Assembly: GCF_022682495.2 (NCBI RefSeq)
Contig: NC_071392.1
Span: 86,940,797 to 87,004,796, forward strand
DNA: 64,000 bases
Source of the DNA: Desmodus rotundus
Lineage: Eukaryota; Chordata; Mammalia; Chiroptera; Phyllostomidae
Reading direction: 5' to 3'
Of this stretch, positions 33,541 to 45,953 are shown piece after piece. How positions within the stretch are numbered: the first letter of the stretch is position 1; each line of letters starts with the position of its first letter. The notes beneath the pieces were generated by a model. It did no database searches and was not told where the DNA came from. It saw only the letters and a program-made list of their open reading frames with translations. The position numbers and the translations under genes were made by a program.

Positions 33541-34140
33541 CTCGAACTAATGGCTAACGAGTGAGTAATCAAGGAGAATGCTCGGCCATCGGATCGGGAG
33601 TCGGGCCTTGTCTGCAGTCCCGGCAGCAGAAGGGGCTCCCTCGGGAAACCCGGGTATCAGGTCTCCTCTCCTCCTCCTCCTTCCATGCGAACGACCCCGG
33701 GCCTGGGACCTCTGCCCACCGCGTGGCCTCGGAGACGGATCGCGGGACCAATCCCCACTTCTCCACGAAGGGAAGCGCACGTCCTCTGCACCCAGGCAGG
33801 GAGAGTCCGCCGCAGTGGCCTTGTGCGGCCGCCGCCCCGCTTTCCTGAACGGTGGACAGTGACAGCAACGGTCCTCAGTCCGGTGACTGTTACAGGTGCC
33901 GGCGCGGCTGCTGCTCGGTTTGGTTTAGGTTGTTTTGGAGGGGTGGGGGGGAAGAGGTACAAGATTCTACATATTAATGATCCAGAACGTGTTTTCACCG
34001 GGTGTGTGGTTGCCACGTGCAGCTTGCCGCGTGGGGGAAAGAAGAAACCGTGCGCCTCGGTCGTGTTTCCAGCCCGTCCTCGGATCCAGCATTCTTAGCC
34101 GTGGGCGAAGCGCAGTTCTTCCGGGCCACTGAGTGAAGTC
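33541..34140. promoter_or_regulatory. CpG island not explained by a repeat
   Basis: By hand I count about 49 CpG in roughly 590 bases, near the number expected from GC content. The surrounding 60 kb is strongly CpG-depleted. A CCAAT motif (33748-33753), E-box CACGTG (about 34,014-34,019) and GC-rich boxes are present. No TATA box stands out. Open frames of 94-137 codons exist on both strands, which GC-rich DNA gives by chance; none resembles a known protein. The most likely reading is a promoter of a neighbouring gene, a lncRNA or an orphan CpG island. Direction cannot be settled from sequence. Confidence 0.75.
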
Positions 34141-35575
34141 AGGAGTTGACAGGATAATGCTCGTTTATTTAGTTAATCTCATTCTTTCCCTCCGCCGCAT
34201 AGGGGGACCTTAGAGAGGAGAAAGCAATTGAAGGCACAGACAGTAACGAACTAGGCCTTTTTTTTTTTTTTTTTTGGTAAACCCGGCTAAAGTTAAGTTT
34301 GCAGAAAAGAACGTATTTGCTCCTGAGGAGCACGTCAGTACTTGAGTGTGTGTGTGTGTCTGTAGGTGTAATGAAAATAGAGCTTTTGTTCCAGGAGAAC
34401 AATGGGCCCGAGTTCCTCCTCCACCTCCCCGCAGCTCTGTGAATAGCTTGCAAGGCCTCAGCTGTCAGCACTATTCCAGGAACGTCGAATCGCCAAGTGG
34501 CTCTGAACACTGCTGAAGCCACTTTGTATCCAGAGCAGAGAAAGGCTGAGCTATTTGTCGACAATTTAGATAGATTCAGATACAGCTGGAGTTTCCCTTC
34601 TCTAATTACATTCCTTTCTGTCTCGTTTTGTCAAACATGGGACCAAAGGAAGCCCATCTGGAAGTCCTCACATTTTTTACTACCTGATTTTGATGGTAAT
34701 CTCGATATCAATAATGGAAGGAGGCAAATGTTACTATTAGAGTAATGAGTTTTCGATTGATTTAAATATGGCTCTTATTATTACTCTTTCCAATTTTGTT
34801 TTCTCAGCTGCGCATTTGAGATATCTCAGTTATTGTCTATATCTAAAAATGTATTATTTCATCCTAACATAGGTAAACTATCATCCATTCTAGTTAATTA
34901 CTTACTATACCATCAATACCACAAGCACATGCTATCAGTAAACTAACTCTGCCGTATTAGCTTTCAGATGGCTCAACACCCAAAACTATTTTGCCAGCTC
35001 TCAAAACTTTTATCTGCCTTCTTCATACTTATCAATGTTATAACAGTGAAACATGGCTGGCAGAGAACTTTGGTAGCCTGAAGAAGTATAAAAGAGGGAG
35101 ATGGGTAGCATTTTCAATTTTATTAAAACTCCTATTTTCTCCTGGCTATCTGCTTTTTATACTCAGCCTAATATCCTTTTGGCTGTGGGCAAGTTTTCAT
35201 GGGTTTTACAATCTCTTCATAAAACACAACCTACCCCATTATCACATTACATACCTCCACAGGCATATAATATTTTGCTCAATTTAGAGGTGGGGAAATA
35301 AAGGCAAGAACAGTTTTCAGGGTTTTGAGCTTTTCATTAAAGTGCAATTTAATGAGTTTTGCTCCTAGTCATACATTAACCAATATGCGTGGTGAAATAT
35401 TTGAAACCTTTTTATTTACCGATTTCTGTCGATATCTCCTATAGGTTAGAATTTAGCTAAACGAATTATTTTAATTTTGTTTTTATTTCTATAAATGACA
35501 CACGAATTGATATTTACTATACTAATGTATCAAGGTAAAAAATTCAATCATAGTTGTGCAAAGAAAGCTTAGATT
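34141..35575. other. Unique DNA with a poly(T) run
   Basis: A T17-18 run lies at about 34,258-34,275 and a short GT tract near 34,345-34,360. No other feature was recognised. Confidence 0.45.
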
Positions 35576-35582
35576 CTCTTTA

Positions 35583-37271
35583 TTTTTTAATTTTTTAAAG
35601 TATTTTTGTTTATGCTATTACAGTTCTCCCCATTTTTCCCCCTTTATCCACCCTCCACCCTGCACCCCCAACACTCCAGCATTCCCCCCACTCTTAGTTC
35701 ATATCCATGGGTTGTACATGTAAGTTCTTTAACTCCTAGGTTTCCTATACCATTTTTATCTCTCCCCATCTATTTTATGCCTACTAATTATGCTGCTTCT
35801 TCCCTGTATCTTTCCCCACTATTACTCCCTTCCCCCAGACCACTGAAATCCCTCCATGTGATGTCCATTTCCTGATTCTGTTCCTGTTGTAGATGTTTGC
35901 TTAGTTTTTGTTTTAATTGTTTTTATTTTGGGTTCATTTGTTGATAGTTGTGAGTTTGTTGTCATTTTACTGTTCATATTTTTGATCTTTTTCTTAGATA
36001 AGTCCCTTTAACCTTTCCTATAATAAGGGCTTGGTGATGATGAGCTCCTTTAACTTGACCTTATCTGGGAAGCACTTTATCTACCCTTCCATACTAAATG
36101 ATTTGCTGGATAGAGTCATCTTGGATGTAGATCCTTGCCTTTCATGACTTCGAATACTTCTTTCCAGCCCCTTCTTGCCTGCAAGGTTTCTTTTAAGAAA
36201 TCAGCTGATAGTCTTACGGGAACTCCTTTGTAGGTAACTCTCTCCTTTCCTCTTGCTGCTTTTAAGATTCTCTCTTTGTCTTTAATCTTGGGTAACTTAA
36301 TGATAATGTGCCTTGGCGTGTTCCTCTTTGGGTCCAACATCTTTGGGACTCTCTGGGCTTCCTGGACTTCTTGGAAGTCTATTTCCTTTGCCAGATGGGG
36401 GAAGTTTTCCTTCATTATTTGTTCAAATAAGTTTTCAATTTCTTGCTGTTGTTCTTCTCCTCTGGCACCCCTATAATTAGGATATTGGAACATTTCAGGT
36501 TGTCCCAGAGGTTCATAAGCCTCTCTTCACTTTTTTGAATTCTTGTTTCTTCATTCTGTTCCGGTTGGATGTTTATTTTTTCCCTTTGTTCCAAAACATT
36601 GCTTTGAGTCCTGGTTTCCTTCCTGTCACTGTTGGTTCCCTGAATATTCTGCTTTATTTTACTTTGGGTATCCTTCTTTGGTTTTTCATTTTTCGACCAA
36701 GCTCAATCAGATCTGTGAGCATTTTGATTACCAGGGCTTTAAATTCTCCATCAGATAGGTTGGCTATCTCCTCCTCACTTAGCTCTCTTTCTGAAGTTTT
36801 GCTCTGTTCTTTCATTTGGGTCCTATTTCTTTGTCTTGGTGCAGCTGATAGATTATAAGGGGGCGGGGCCTTAGGTATTCACCAGGGCGGGGCAACCCTC
36901 CTTGCTGTGCTGCAGCGCTGCCTGTGGGAGAGGGGCCAGAGAGGGAACGGTGCGGCCCACTGCTCATGTCTAGTGCACTCTCCAAAGGACTTCGTGTGCG
37001 ACTGGGAGTTCCTTCCACTGTGGCAACTGCTGCTGTGTCCACAGTGAGCTCTGAGTCTCAGTTTTCCCCTTAAGTCAGCCCCGCCTGCCTGGTCTGCTGC
37101 CTTCCCAGTCTGGTTGTTCTGGTTGATATTTTCTTTAATTCCTTGGTTGTTGGAGTTCCATGCAGTTTGATTTTCCGGTGCTTCTGCTTGTTTACTGATT
37201 TTAGATTGGTTCTTATCCTCCTTTTGGCTGTGCGAGGAAGCAAAGGGTTTCTACCTCCATCTTGCCCGGAG
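35583..37271 (-). mobile_element. Half-L1 (HAL1-like) retrotransposon without ORF2, copy 2
   Basis: Same family and orientation as 20375-22209: a T-rich start (tail), the G-rich 3' UTR in reverse, the same junction of 3' UTR to ORF1 ('tttgatctttttcttag' and 'ataataagggcttggtgatg' in both), a decayed ORF1 and a 5' UTR that ends with the complement of 'gggcaagatggagg', as L1 5' ends do. Its 5' UTR is shorter (about 450 bp). A possible 7-bp duplication, ctcttta, is seen at 35576-35582 and 37272-37278, much weaker than in copy 1. Older than copy 1. Confidence 0.82.
35994..36815 (-). pseudogene. Degenerate L1-type ORF1 of half-L1 copy 2
   Basis: The start region reads 'SEEEIANLSDGEFKALVIKM'. The RRM part reads 'EERLMNLWDNLKCSNILIIG', and after a frameshift near 36,465 'QEIENLFEQIMKENFPHLAK' and 'FQEVQEAQRVPKMLDPKRNT'. 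Unlike copy 1 it keeps the C-terminal domain ('DKERILKAARGKERVTYKGV', 'PVRLSADFLKETLQARRGWK'). At least one frameshift, an in-frame TAA around the middle of the N-terminal half and a TGA before 'LYPA' break it. Confidence 0.85.
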
Positions 37272-37278
37272 CTCTTTA

Positions 37279-38550
37279 AAAATAATCGAACCTCCTGTCT
37301 CCTGGATGGCAAAGAGAGTTCTACTTGCTGATATCTCGATGTTTCCTGGGTTAATGAGTTTCTTTTCAGTCTAAGTAGTTAGTCTACTTAAATTTTAACT
37401 CCCTACCCAAGCTGGTTTTATACAGAACCTTTGTATTCATGATTCTCTTTAGGGTACGAGTCTGGACTTTCATCCCCTTCACGGCCGCATCTCTGGGTTT
37501 TGTCTCAGCGAGTGAGAAGACCTATGTCTGGATGGAGAGAAGGGTGCTGTGGGCTGTTAGATGGTCCTCTGGATTCCAGTGATGGCAGAAATGAGTTCCT
37601 TGTAACTGGAGGCTAAGGTCCCATTCTTTACTGGCTGCTGGCCATGCAAGGGCCTCTTTCTCAGCTTCAGAGGCTGCCCCCTTTCCTTTCCTTGTGAATC
37701 CCTCTCACTTCAAACCAGCAATAAGAAGCCACGTCCTTCCCATACTTCCAGTCTCAGATGAGTTCTTTGATTCCACCACCATTAGGAGAATATTCTGCAT
37801 TTAAGGGTGCTTGTCTGATTAGACCAGGATCACTTGAATAATCTCCCTATCATAACTCAACTGACTCAACGCAGGGGTGGGCAAAAGGAGGTTTACAGTT
37901 GTGAGTACACGGAACACAGTTTATTCTTCTAGTATGTTTTATTAACTCTTGTATTCTTTATTTTTATTATAACTTTAAACCTACTTTTGTTCGCCCCTGT
38001 GTGTATCTGTAAAATCGTTTCAAAGCATTACCTAGACTAGTGTGTGAAAAACTAGGAGCCTGGAATCTTGGTAGAGTCATCTTTACAACCTGTAAATCAC
38101 AATCTGCCCGTTTGTCCCCAAAGATTCGTGTTCCTCCCAGAAGCAACATTCTGTGGTACCCAAAAGCCTCATTTCATCGCAGCATCATTCCAAAGTCCAA
38201 AATCTCATCTAGAGGTCATGAGGGAAATCCTAAAATCTCATTATCCGAATCAGGTGTGGGTGAGCTGCCTTCCTATCTGGAAAATGAGGAAGAATCTGCT
38301 TCCAAGTTCATTGGGCTTGTTGGCAGGATTCAGTTCTTGCTGAGGGTAGGACTGAGATTCCCTTCCTCACTGGCTGTTAGCTGGGGGTTGTACCCTGCTG
38401 TTAGAGGCCAGCTGTATCACATCTGCAAAGTGCCTCTTGCCATTTAACATGACATATCTGTGGGTGTACTGTCACATCGTGTTCCCTGTTTCCGAGGACT
38501 GAGGCAGGACACCTTTGGGGGTCATTTAGGAATTCTGCCTACTGTGGGTG
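37279..38550. repeat. Probable old LTR or MaLR-related relic, interrupted by a MITE
   Basis: Phrases such as 'tgattagaccaggatcactt', 'gaataatctccctatcataa', 'ttcaaagcattacctagact' and 'ttccaaagtccaaaatctca' recall sequences found in mammalian LTR/MaLR relics. The MITE at 37872-37999 splits the match. I cannot name the family. Confidence 0.35.
37872..37999. mobile_element. TIR MITE, copy 2, complete
   Basis: 128 bp from CAGGGGTGGGCAAAAGGAGG to the matching 'acctacttttgttcgcccctg', inverted repeats of about 25 bp with a few mismatches and an AT-rich interior. It is the reverse-oriented homologue of 23652-23743. It is non-coding and depends on a transposase elsewhere. Confidence 0.8.
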
Positions 38551-39204
38551 GAGTGCTCGCATGGGTTTTCTGGAGTCCTTTTTACTTCTCTTCTCCCGTT
38601 GCCACTTTTCATTAAATAAGCCTCAATTCTGGATGTTCTTGGATTTCCGCATATGTATCTACAGGCCCCGAGAGGCAGTTGGAGCCAGGACCTGGTATCT
38701 GATGTATTTATCCTACCTTTGTCTTTCTTCTCCTTATAATATATTTAATCTGCCAAAACAGGCGTTACACTTGGTCTTCTTATTTTGTCATGATGTGCTT
38801 CCGCATAAAAACCTTGCAGTTATGTTTGCCAAGTGCAGTTCTTATCACGGTTGTCATAGGACAATATGGACGGTGGGGTCACAAAGGTCAAATACAACGT
38901 CCACTCGTTCTGTTCTAATATTGGTCAGGGACTCTTCACACTTCTCCCCCAAATTCACAGAAATTGTACAAGAGATAAATGGAGACGCATATGATTGAAT
39001 ACATATTGCAAGTGGGGAGAAATTATACATTGTGACTACCAAGTGTTTCAATTCAGATTTGGATCGTTGATTTTACTGTGCATCGGGACTCCTTCAAGTT
39101 TTAATCCTAGCCTTGTATGTGTGTGGCAAGTGTTACCTAACCTGGTATGCAGGAGAGCCAACAGAATCAGAAATACCAGTGAGCACACAGACTATAATAA
39201 AACG
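38551..39204. other. Unique DNA, no gene recognised
   Basis: A 145-codon plus-strand open frame (38561-38998) has no recognisable domain; I treat it as chance. Confidence 0.35.
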
Positions 39205-41040
39205 AGTTGTTCATGTGACATTGGTTTAAGAAATATTTATTGAGTATGCACTGTGTGTCAATACCTACTGTTTGTGGCCATTCTAGTGAATGGGATATAG
39301 GAGTAAACAAAGCAGCTACAAAAGCCCTCTTTGACTCACTATATAAGTAAATTATGTAGAATTTTAGAAGACAGATACTACTTACAAAAAAGAGAGCAAA
39401 ATAAAAGATCAGAACTGTTGATCCAGGGATGAAGAGATTTAATTTTAAATAAATTTATGGAAAAAAAGATCTCACTAAGAATGCACATTTGAGCCGGGAC
39501 TTAAAAGAGTGAAAGGGAGGTTGCTGTGTGGATAGCGAGGGAAAGAGAGCTGCAGGCAGAGAGGGCGGTCACGGCAAAGCCCCTAAGGTAGGACCACGCT
39601 TGGAATGTTCTAGGAACAGCAGGGGAGCTGTGGGGCTGGAGTGGAGGGAGCGAAGGGGATAGTGAGAGGAAATGGGGTCAGAGCGGAGGGGGGTGGGAGT
39701 GAAGTCAGGCAGGGGTGTTGGAGTCCCTGTGAGGGTTTCAGGTTGTTCTCTGAAAGAAATGGGGAGGCATCTGAAGGCTTGAAGCTGGGTTTGGCATGCC
39801 AGTATGACTCACACTTTAAAGCCCTCCCTCTCCCCATTTTGTTGAGAGTACTTCTATGGGGCGAGGCTTGAGCCAGGACCTGGCTAGGAGGCTGCTGCAG
39901 TACCCTGGCTCCATAAGGTGGCCGTGTACACCAGGGTGTTGGAGGTGAAATGGGAGCAGTAGGGGGACTGTTGATGGGTTTTGAAGGTGGAGCCAAGACA
40001 GTCTTTTAAAGGACTGGCTGTAGGTCTTAAGAGAAAGGCGGGATTCAAGGGCAAATATGAATTTTTTGGTTTGAGTATTTAAAAAGTTGGAGTTGTCAAC
40101 TACGATGAGGAATCCATGTAAAAACAGTTTGGGTAGACCTCAGAAGTTCAGTTTAGATTACGTTAAGTTTGAAACATTTATGATATATCCAAATGTTTAT
40201 TAAATATCCAAGTAGAATGAAAACAATAGATATTGACATACAGATGTTTTCTACGAAAGATACCCAAGCAGACAGCACTTAGATCCGGGAGCCGGCACAG
40301 AATCACCAGCAGAGTGAATACAGATGGAGTGCAGAATTAAGCCCTGAGTCCCGGAACACTACTATTTTAGGAGTTTGGGTGGGAAGGCGGAATAACAAAG
40401 GGAGACCTGAGGAGCAAAGGTCAGTAAAGGTTATCAGAGGTTGTGGTTTTGGGAAGAAAGGGAAGAAAGTGTATCTGGAGACGGTGTCAACTGTTACTGA
40501 TGGGTAAGAGAACATGAGTGTGGACTGCTATGGACTATTGAATCTAAGAGAATGAAGGTTAGTGGTGGCTGTGACAGAAGTGGTTCCACTGAAGTGTGGG
40601 ATGATAGCTAACAGGGAGTGGGGTAAAGGAGGCCGGAAAGAAAGGAACGGGAAAAAGTGAGTTTGGACGGCACTTCGATGAGCAACAATGCGTGGCCGTA
40701 ACTGAAGAGGAAGCGGGGCCACGAGGAGTTTTTCTCATTTTAATAAGAGAAAAACACAGCATGTTTCTGGGCTGACTATAATGATCATACAGGAGGAAAA
40801 ATGATTACGTAGGAGAGAGAATTGCTCTGGCAAAACACTCAGGTGCGTGCGAGGGCAGAGGGTGTAATACCCAAGAGAAGGAGACGGCAGTCATCATTCA
40901 CCTGTTGTAAGAGGTGGGGAGGCCGAGCACACGCATCAGATGCGGGCCTTCAGCTTTCACAGCAAAGAGGGGGGCCAGGTCGCCCTCCGAGAACGAAGGT
41001 GATGGAAGAAAGGGGGGCAATGTGAATTTAGTGGAAGGTA
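39205..41040 (-). repeat. Long L2 LINE, reverse orientation
   Basis: The sequence follows the reversed L2 over about 1.8 kb: the tail at left ('aagaaatatttattgagtat', 'aggagtaaacaaagcagcta'), then 'gagccgggacttaaaagagt', 'gagctgcaggcagagagggc', 'aggaacagcaggggagctgt', 'gccaggacctggctaggagg', 'ttttggtttgagtatt', 'agaagttcagtttagattac' and 'agtgtatctggagacggtgt'. Reverse-strand frames at 39610-39996 and 40303-40762 are proline- and serine-rich remnants of L2 ORF2. No intact reverse-transcriptase motif was found. Confidence 0.7.
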
Positions 41041-44000
41041 AATAGATGAATATATGCAGGATTTTCATTGTTATATGAATTATACACCTGATTTTGTTTA
41101 CCTTATTCTTGCCGTCATTGGCAGAATTTTGAGCCAACGCACTTGTTTTCCCAGTGTTTTGTCACAAGTGTCCTTGGGCTGAGGCAGGATTCTATCAGCT
41201 CCAGAAATGAGAGTGTTCTCCACGTTAGATGTTTTCCTTTGTGCTCTCTTTTGGTATGACTTCCCAAGTTTATCATTTTTCAATTACCTTCAGTCACTTG
41301 CATTAATTTTTTATTTCTAATACAGTTTTTTTTTAAGATGTCTGAGCACTTTACTACTAAATTCTTAAATCTTTTACATAAGGTGGAGCCAACTCTATTA
41401 ATGGCAAATTAATCAGTATATTTACACTAGCCACAGGTCAACATTGTGTGCTAATAGTGATGTAGTGATTTGCTATCATAAAATAATGCTGTACAAAAAT
41501 TAGCCAGGTCATCAAATTTGACTCCTGTAGTACAAAGTAGGCATTTGCGCATTCAAATAAATGCTGAAATGAAAAGGCAAGTTGTTCTAATGCGCACTAT
41601 GTTCCTAAAAACAGACTTTAGGGAACTGGGCAGGCATTTAAAAACCATACACAAATGTGACCTCTACCTAGCCTTATTAAGAGAAGGACATTTATAAACA
41701 CAGTTTTGCAGATACCATGTGTTACTCTCACTTTTGCCTGACAACATAGGCATTAAACCTAAACACTTATATTGTAACTTCACTGGTGAACTCAAACACT
41801 GTTAGGAAAACACCTCCGATCAATAGTTCAAACCTAGAGGTACCGTTTGAGTGAAAAAGGAAGTCCCTGTGTGGATTTGGAGTTTTGTGTTAAGGAAACC
41901 GCACACTATATAAACGCTTACTAAACAAATAGCGTTAAGAGGAGGATGCTGAACTCCTTCCTCAGACAAGAAAATACATTTTGTTATTGTAAATTAGGAA
42001 TAAATTGCTATACCACTTCATTCTTTGCTGTGATGTATTTCCTTTAGTTTTTCCTCTGAATCCCAAATTCACCAACACAAACAAATGTATCAACTCCAGT
42101 ACCCGATCTATAATTTATATTTTGCCAGCTACGTGTTTTTTCTTTTTCCCTTCTCTCTCCTCCCTCTTCCTGTAGAATTGCTCTTTTTCCATGGCACCAT
42201 GCAGGTTAGTGTGGAAGGAAAGCCAGAGATAAGTAGAGCACAAATACATATCCCATACAATTAGACACTCAAAGGGACTTAGATGTCTCCAGCAATTGAG
42301 AGATGGGAAACCCTTTCTAGAAAGCGATCCAAGTTTAAGTCTTAGCAATTTAAATACTTTAAAAAGTGCTGTGCATCAGCAGAGAAATAAATCCTTGGCA
42401 CTGCAAATAATATGTCCTTATGCTAGGTGGCATTTTGCTGGGCTGTACATGAGGTGTGATTAATAAAGCCTCGAGGCAAGATGTGTGGGATAAATAATGC
42501 TGGTAGAAATGTTTAAGCGATTTTGTATTTTCCTGAAAATGTTCATTCTTTTAGTAAATATTGAGCACCTGCTGGAGCTATTGCTGTTAGAAACACTTCC
42601 TTATCCACGACACTTGCATTATTTCCTGCCGTGTTTGTTAGCCGAGGCTGCGGAGGGTGGGCCTGTGCTGCTCTAAGTGAAAGCTTTTGAAATTGTTTCT
42701 GTGCAGGTTATATCGTAGTGTGAGCCGCCATTTTTTTCAACAAAAGAAAATGTGTGTTTCGAGCATGACTCAAATCTACATATCATATTTAAGAAAACAA
42801 ATTCTGACCTTGACCTATACGTCTTTTACTATGGTTCATGTGTCTTCCACGGTAACTGTGACGTCTCTGCAGACTGTACCCTGTGGTTTACATGCCTCAC
42901 TTTGTTCCCAGGCGAAGGCGTTCTTGCGGGCGGACGCAAGGTTCATTGACCTCGATATCTTAGTGAGGTCCATGTATGGCCTTCAGCAAGTTATGTAGCG
43001 TTATAAGTTTTGTCAAAGACTGACCAGTGGGTAGTAAATAGCCAGACACATCCAGAGAGAACTAAAAAGTCTTTGAAAATGGAACACACATTGGAACCAC
43101 TTCCTACAGAAAGCAGGTTGGAACTTAAGGCCTGAACTTAACCAGGTCAGTTAATTGCCCAAACAAAAATATCATCGTCTTCCATCAAATTTAAATAAGA
43201 CAGAGACTCTTGACATAATATCTGTAATGCCCAAAATGAAGTTAAAAATTATTCAGTGTAGAACAAAGCCCTGGCAATCTCGGCTGACATAGAAAAGACA
43301 TCGGCCCTGCCAAGGCCCATGTGGCACAGGTGTTGGTGGCTGAACAAAGTATTTTGTGTGGCTGCGTTGTGTCAATGGCTTTTGTAAATACGTCTAAGTT
43401 CTTGAAACACTAAAACCATAAGCTCCCTTCTGACCTAATGACCAGCTAGATTCATGCATTTACATGACTGACTGGGTGCCTCTACTCATCAGATCTCATA
43501 CCATTTGGAAATGGCCAGAATTCCTTAGTTGTGAGGCTGTTCAATCTCACATGGGGTGTTTAAGAAATGTGAGAGAGTGCTTTGGGGTTAATAGTTTCTG
43601 AGGGGGACAGCGGTGTTACTTGCATTAGATTAGAGGCTGGGAATGCTAGGTATTCTGCAATATAGGCAACAGTCATATGGCAAAACTTGCCTCTTTCAAA
43701 AATCTCAACATAGGTGAAAAATTCGCTCATATTTGCCTGAGGTGGAAATTTAACTCCATTATTAAAAATAAATATAACAAAGACTTTATGTATTATTTTT
43801 ATATAAATTTCTAGGAATGAAATGCTGTGCAGATTGAGAAGGGATTGTGCTGTGTTTTGCTCAGAACATTACCCAAAGTTCATTACCATCTTGGTCTAAA
43901 GAAGCCAACAATATATCAGCTCATGGATTTTAAGTCAGCCACTCAAGCTGCACCCGGCACAGTGCGGTAGCTTCTCATCAAGGACGAATACCCATAAGTA

Positions 44001-45129
44001 AAAGCGTCTGACTATTCCATTAGGTGTTTTAATGTACTTGTGTTAATTTACAAGCAGAGAAGCCTTCTTTCTTCTTTGAAATGGGCAGGTAAGCTCCCTG
44101 AGCTGTCTCCACTCCGGATATGGCTGGGTCACAGTGGAATGTGACATGCTCAAGCGCTCCAGCTGTCAAGCTTTTCTCTGTGCCACTTTACCACCGGCTT
44201 TTGATTTTGACAGCTATCAGGAGCCATGTGTGGAGCTGAAGAGAGCCTTGGGCACTGCCCACGACAACTTCTGTTTCTGGCCAGAGAGCCCCTCTCCAGA
44301 TTGATTTGGGATGGTACCCTTGAATGAGCCCACCGTTCTTGTCAGTGAATTCCTACATCGCTTTCACAGCCTTCCTCCCCTGGACCTCCAGCTTCCTTCC
44401 CTGAGGCGAGAGGACTTGAAAACCATGTGCTACATGATACACATATTATTTAATTATAAATCCATTTCCTTTTATTTGTGTATTTTACATTCCCTTTACA
44501 ATATATAGTAAGAGCACTGTCCTGAATTAAATAATATGTAACTGTAGGTAGTATTTTTTATCATCTGTGAGTTCATTTTAGAATAATAACTAGGGTGTTA
44601 CAAAAATATTTTTTATAATGCGAGCCCTTAGGTGACCTAAGTGGGCTGTGAACCCTGACGTAGCTCTTCTGGTGTACATTCGTTTCAGTCTGTTTCCCAG
44701 GAGTCTAATCTGGGGGACGGTTTTGAGAGTGGGTTGGAGCTCAGCCTAAAATATATATAAAAACTCTTAATTTGCTTGTAGAGAAGTGGATCTAAAAATT
44801 CAAAAGCAATAAGATCAAACCTTACTTTCTGGAGGAAGGAAGAGACAAATGATCTTTTATTTATTTTGTTTTTACAAGAAAACCCATCACTAAGAGCAAA
44901 CACGTAAGCAAACAAACAGCAAAGCCCTAACCTGGTGGGGTCGCACTGAGGCGGGGCTGTGGGTGTTGCATGTTGTCGGATTCACAGGTTAAGCAGCAGC
45001 TGGGCTGTCACTCCCATGCAAGTTGAATAGACAATTGGTAAAATACTACATCTCCTTCAGATAGAAACTCTGAAGAAAACAAAACCAACTTCACCCCAAA
45101 GCCATACCTTACACAAAAATGAACCCAGT
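41041..45129. other. Unique DNA, no gene recognised
   Basis: Four kilobases without a repeat I recognise. Possible regulatory stretches with short well-spaced motifs occur at about 42,400-42,560 and 44,090-44,310, but this is an impression and not a measured conservation signal. Confidence 0.35.
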
Positions 45130-45350
45130 TCCTCTGTCTACGTTTTCATCGGGAAGTTGCTAAGAGACTAGATTTTAAATGTTCTCACACACCGAAATAA
45201 AAGATAATTATGTGACTTGTGAAGGTGTTAGCTAACTCTATGGTGGTAATGGTATTGCAATATATATGTGTATCAAATCAATACTTTGTACACCTTAAAC
45301 TTACACAGTGTACATGTCAATTATATCTCAATCTTCAAAAATAAACAAAA
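45130..45350 (+). repeat. L1M-type 3' UTR tail
   Basis: 'gggaagttgctaagagacta', 'gattttaaatgttctcacac', 'tggtattgcaatatatatgt', 'ttgtacaccttaaacttaca' and 'tcaattatatctcaatcttc' fit the L1MA-type 3' end in order. Confidence 0.85.
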
Positions 45351-45640
45351 ATCACCTCAAATGAATCATGAACTTAAATATAAAACATGAAACTGTATAA
45401 CATGTAGGAAAAAAAGCAAAAGACAAATTTGGGGGACTCAGCACTAGCAATGATTTCTTAGACTTGGGAAGTAAACCAAAGTCATTTAAAGCAAAATTGG
45501 TAAATTGGAATTTGCACCATTAAAAACCTTTGCTCTGTAGATTTTCAGCTACCAGCCAGGAAAAATATTTGCAAGTTTCCTGTTTAACAAAGAAGTATGT
45601 GTTAACTAGAATTAAAAATAAAAACCTCTTAAAACAGAAG
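45351..45640 (+). repeat. L1 ORF2 3' fragment
   Basis: 'aatgaatcatgaacttaaat', 'actgtataacatgtaggaaa', 'agcactagcaatgatttctt', 'cattaaaaacctttgctctg' and 'aaaatatttgcaagtttcct' follow L1 ORF2 near its C-terminus. It lies after an L1 3' tail in the same orientation, so two L1 pieces or a rearrangement are adjacent. Confidence 0.8.
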
Positions 45641-45904
45641 GTTTTCCCTCCTCTGATGCTTTAGCAGCATGTTAAGGCTACTTCCATTCACAGCTCTAGG
45701 CATTCATAATTTAGTTCATATGTTATGATTACAAGAAAGACATCTCCAGGAAAATTTGCTTTGTCTTCAGTATGAATTTTACAAAGCAGGGTTAGTGGCA
45801 TTAGAATTATGCCCAGTATAAAATGTCTCAAAAACAAACAAAAAATACATTTACAAAAAAAGGGTGATTGCAACTCTTTGTATAGTTACAACAAAGATGA
45901 ATGG

Positions 45905-45906
<2 letters not shown>

Positions 45907-45953
<47 letters not shown>

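Noticed and set aside
33657..34098. Proline- and arginine-rich frames of 94-137 codons on both strands in the CpG island
   Set aside because: GC-rich DNA is stop-poor, and frames on both strands exclude each other. None resembles a known N-terminus.
36812..37312. Reverse-strand frames of 76 and 80 codons upstream of ORF1 in half-L1 copy 2
   Set aside because: They lie in the decayed 5' UTR, in different frames, with no counterpart of similar length in copy 1.
38561..38998. 145-codon plus-strand frame
   Set aside because: No recognisable protein family; the sequence around it reads as ordinary AT-rich intergenic DNA.
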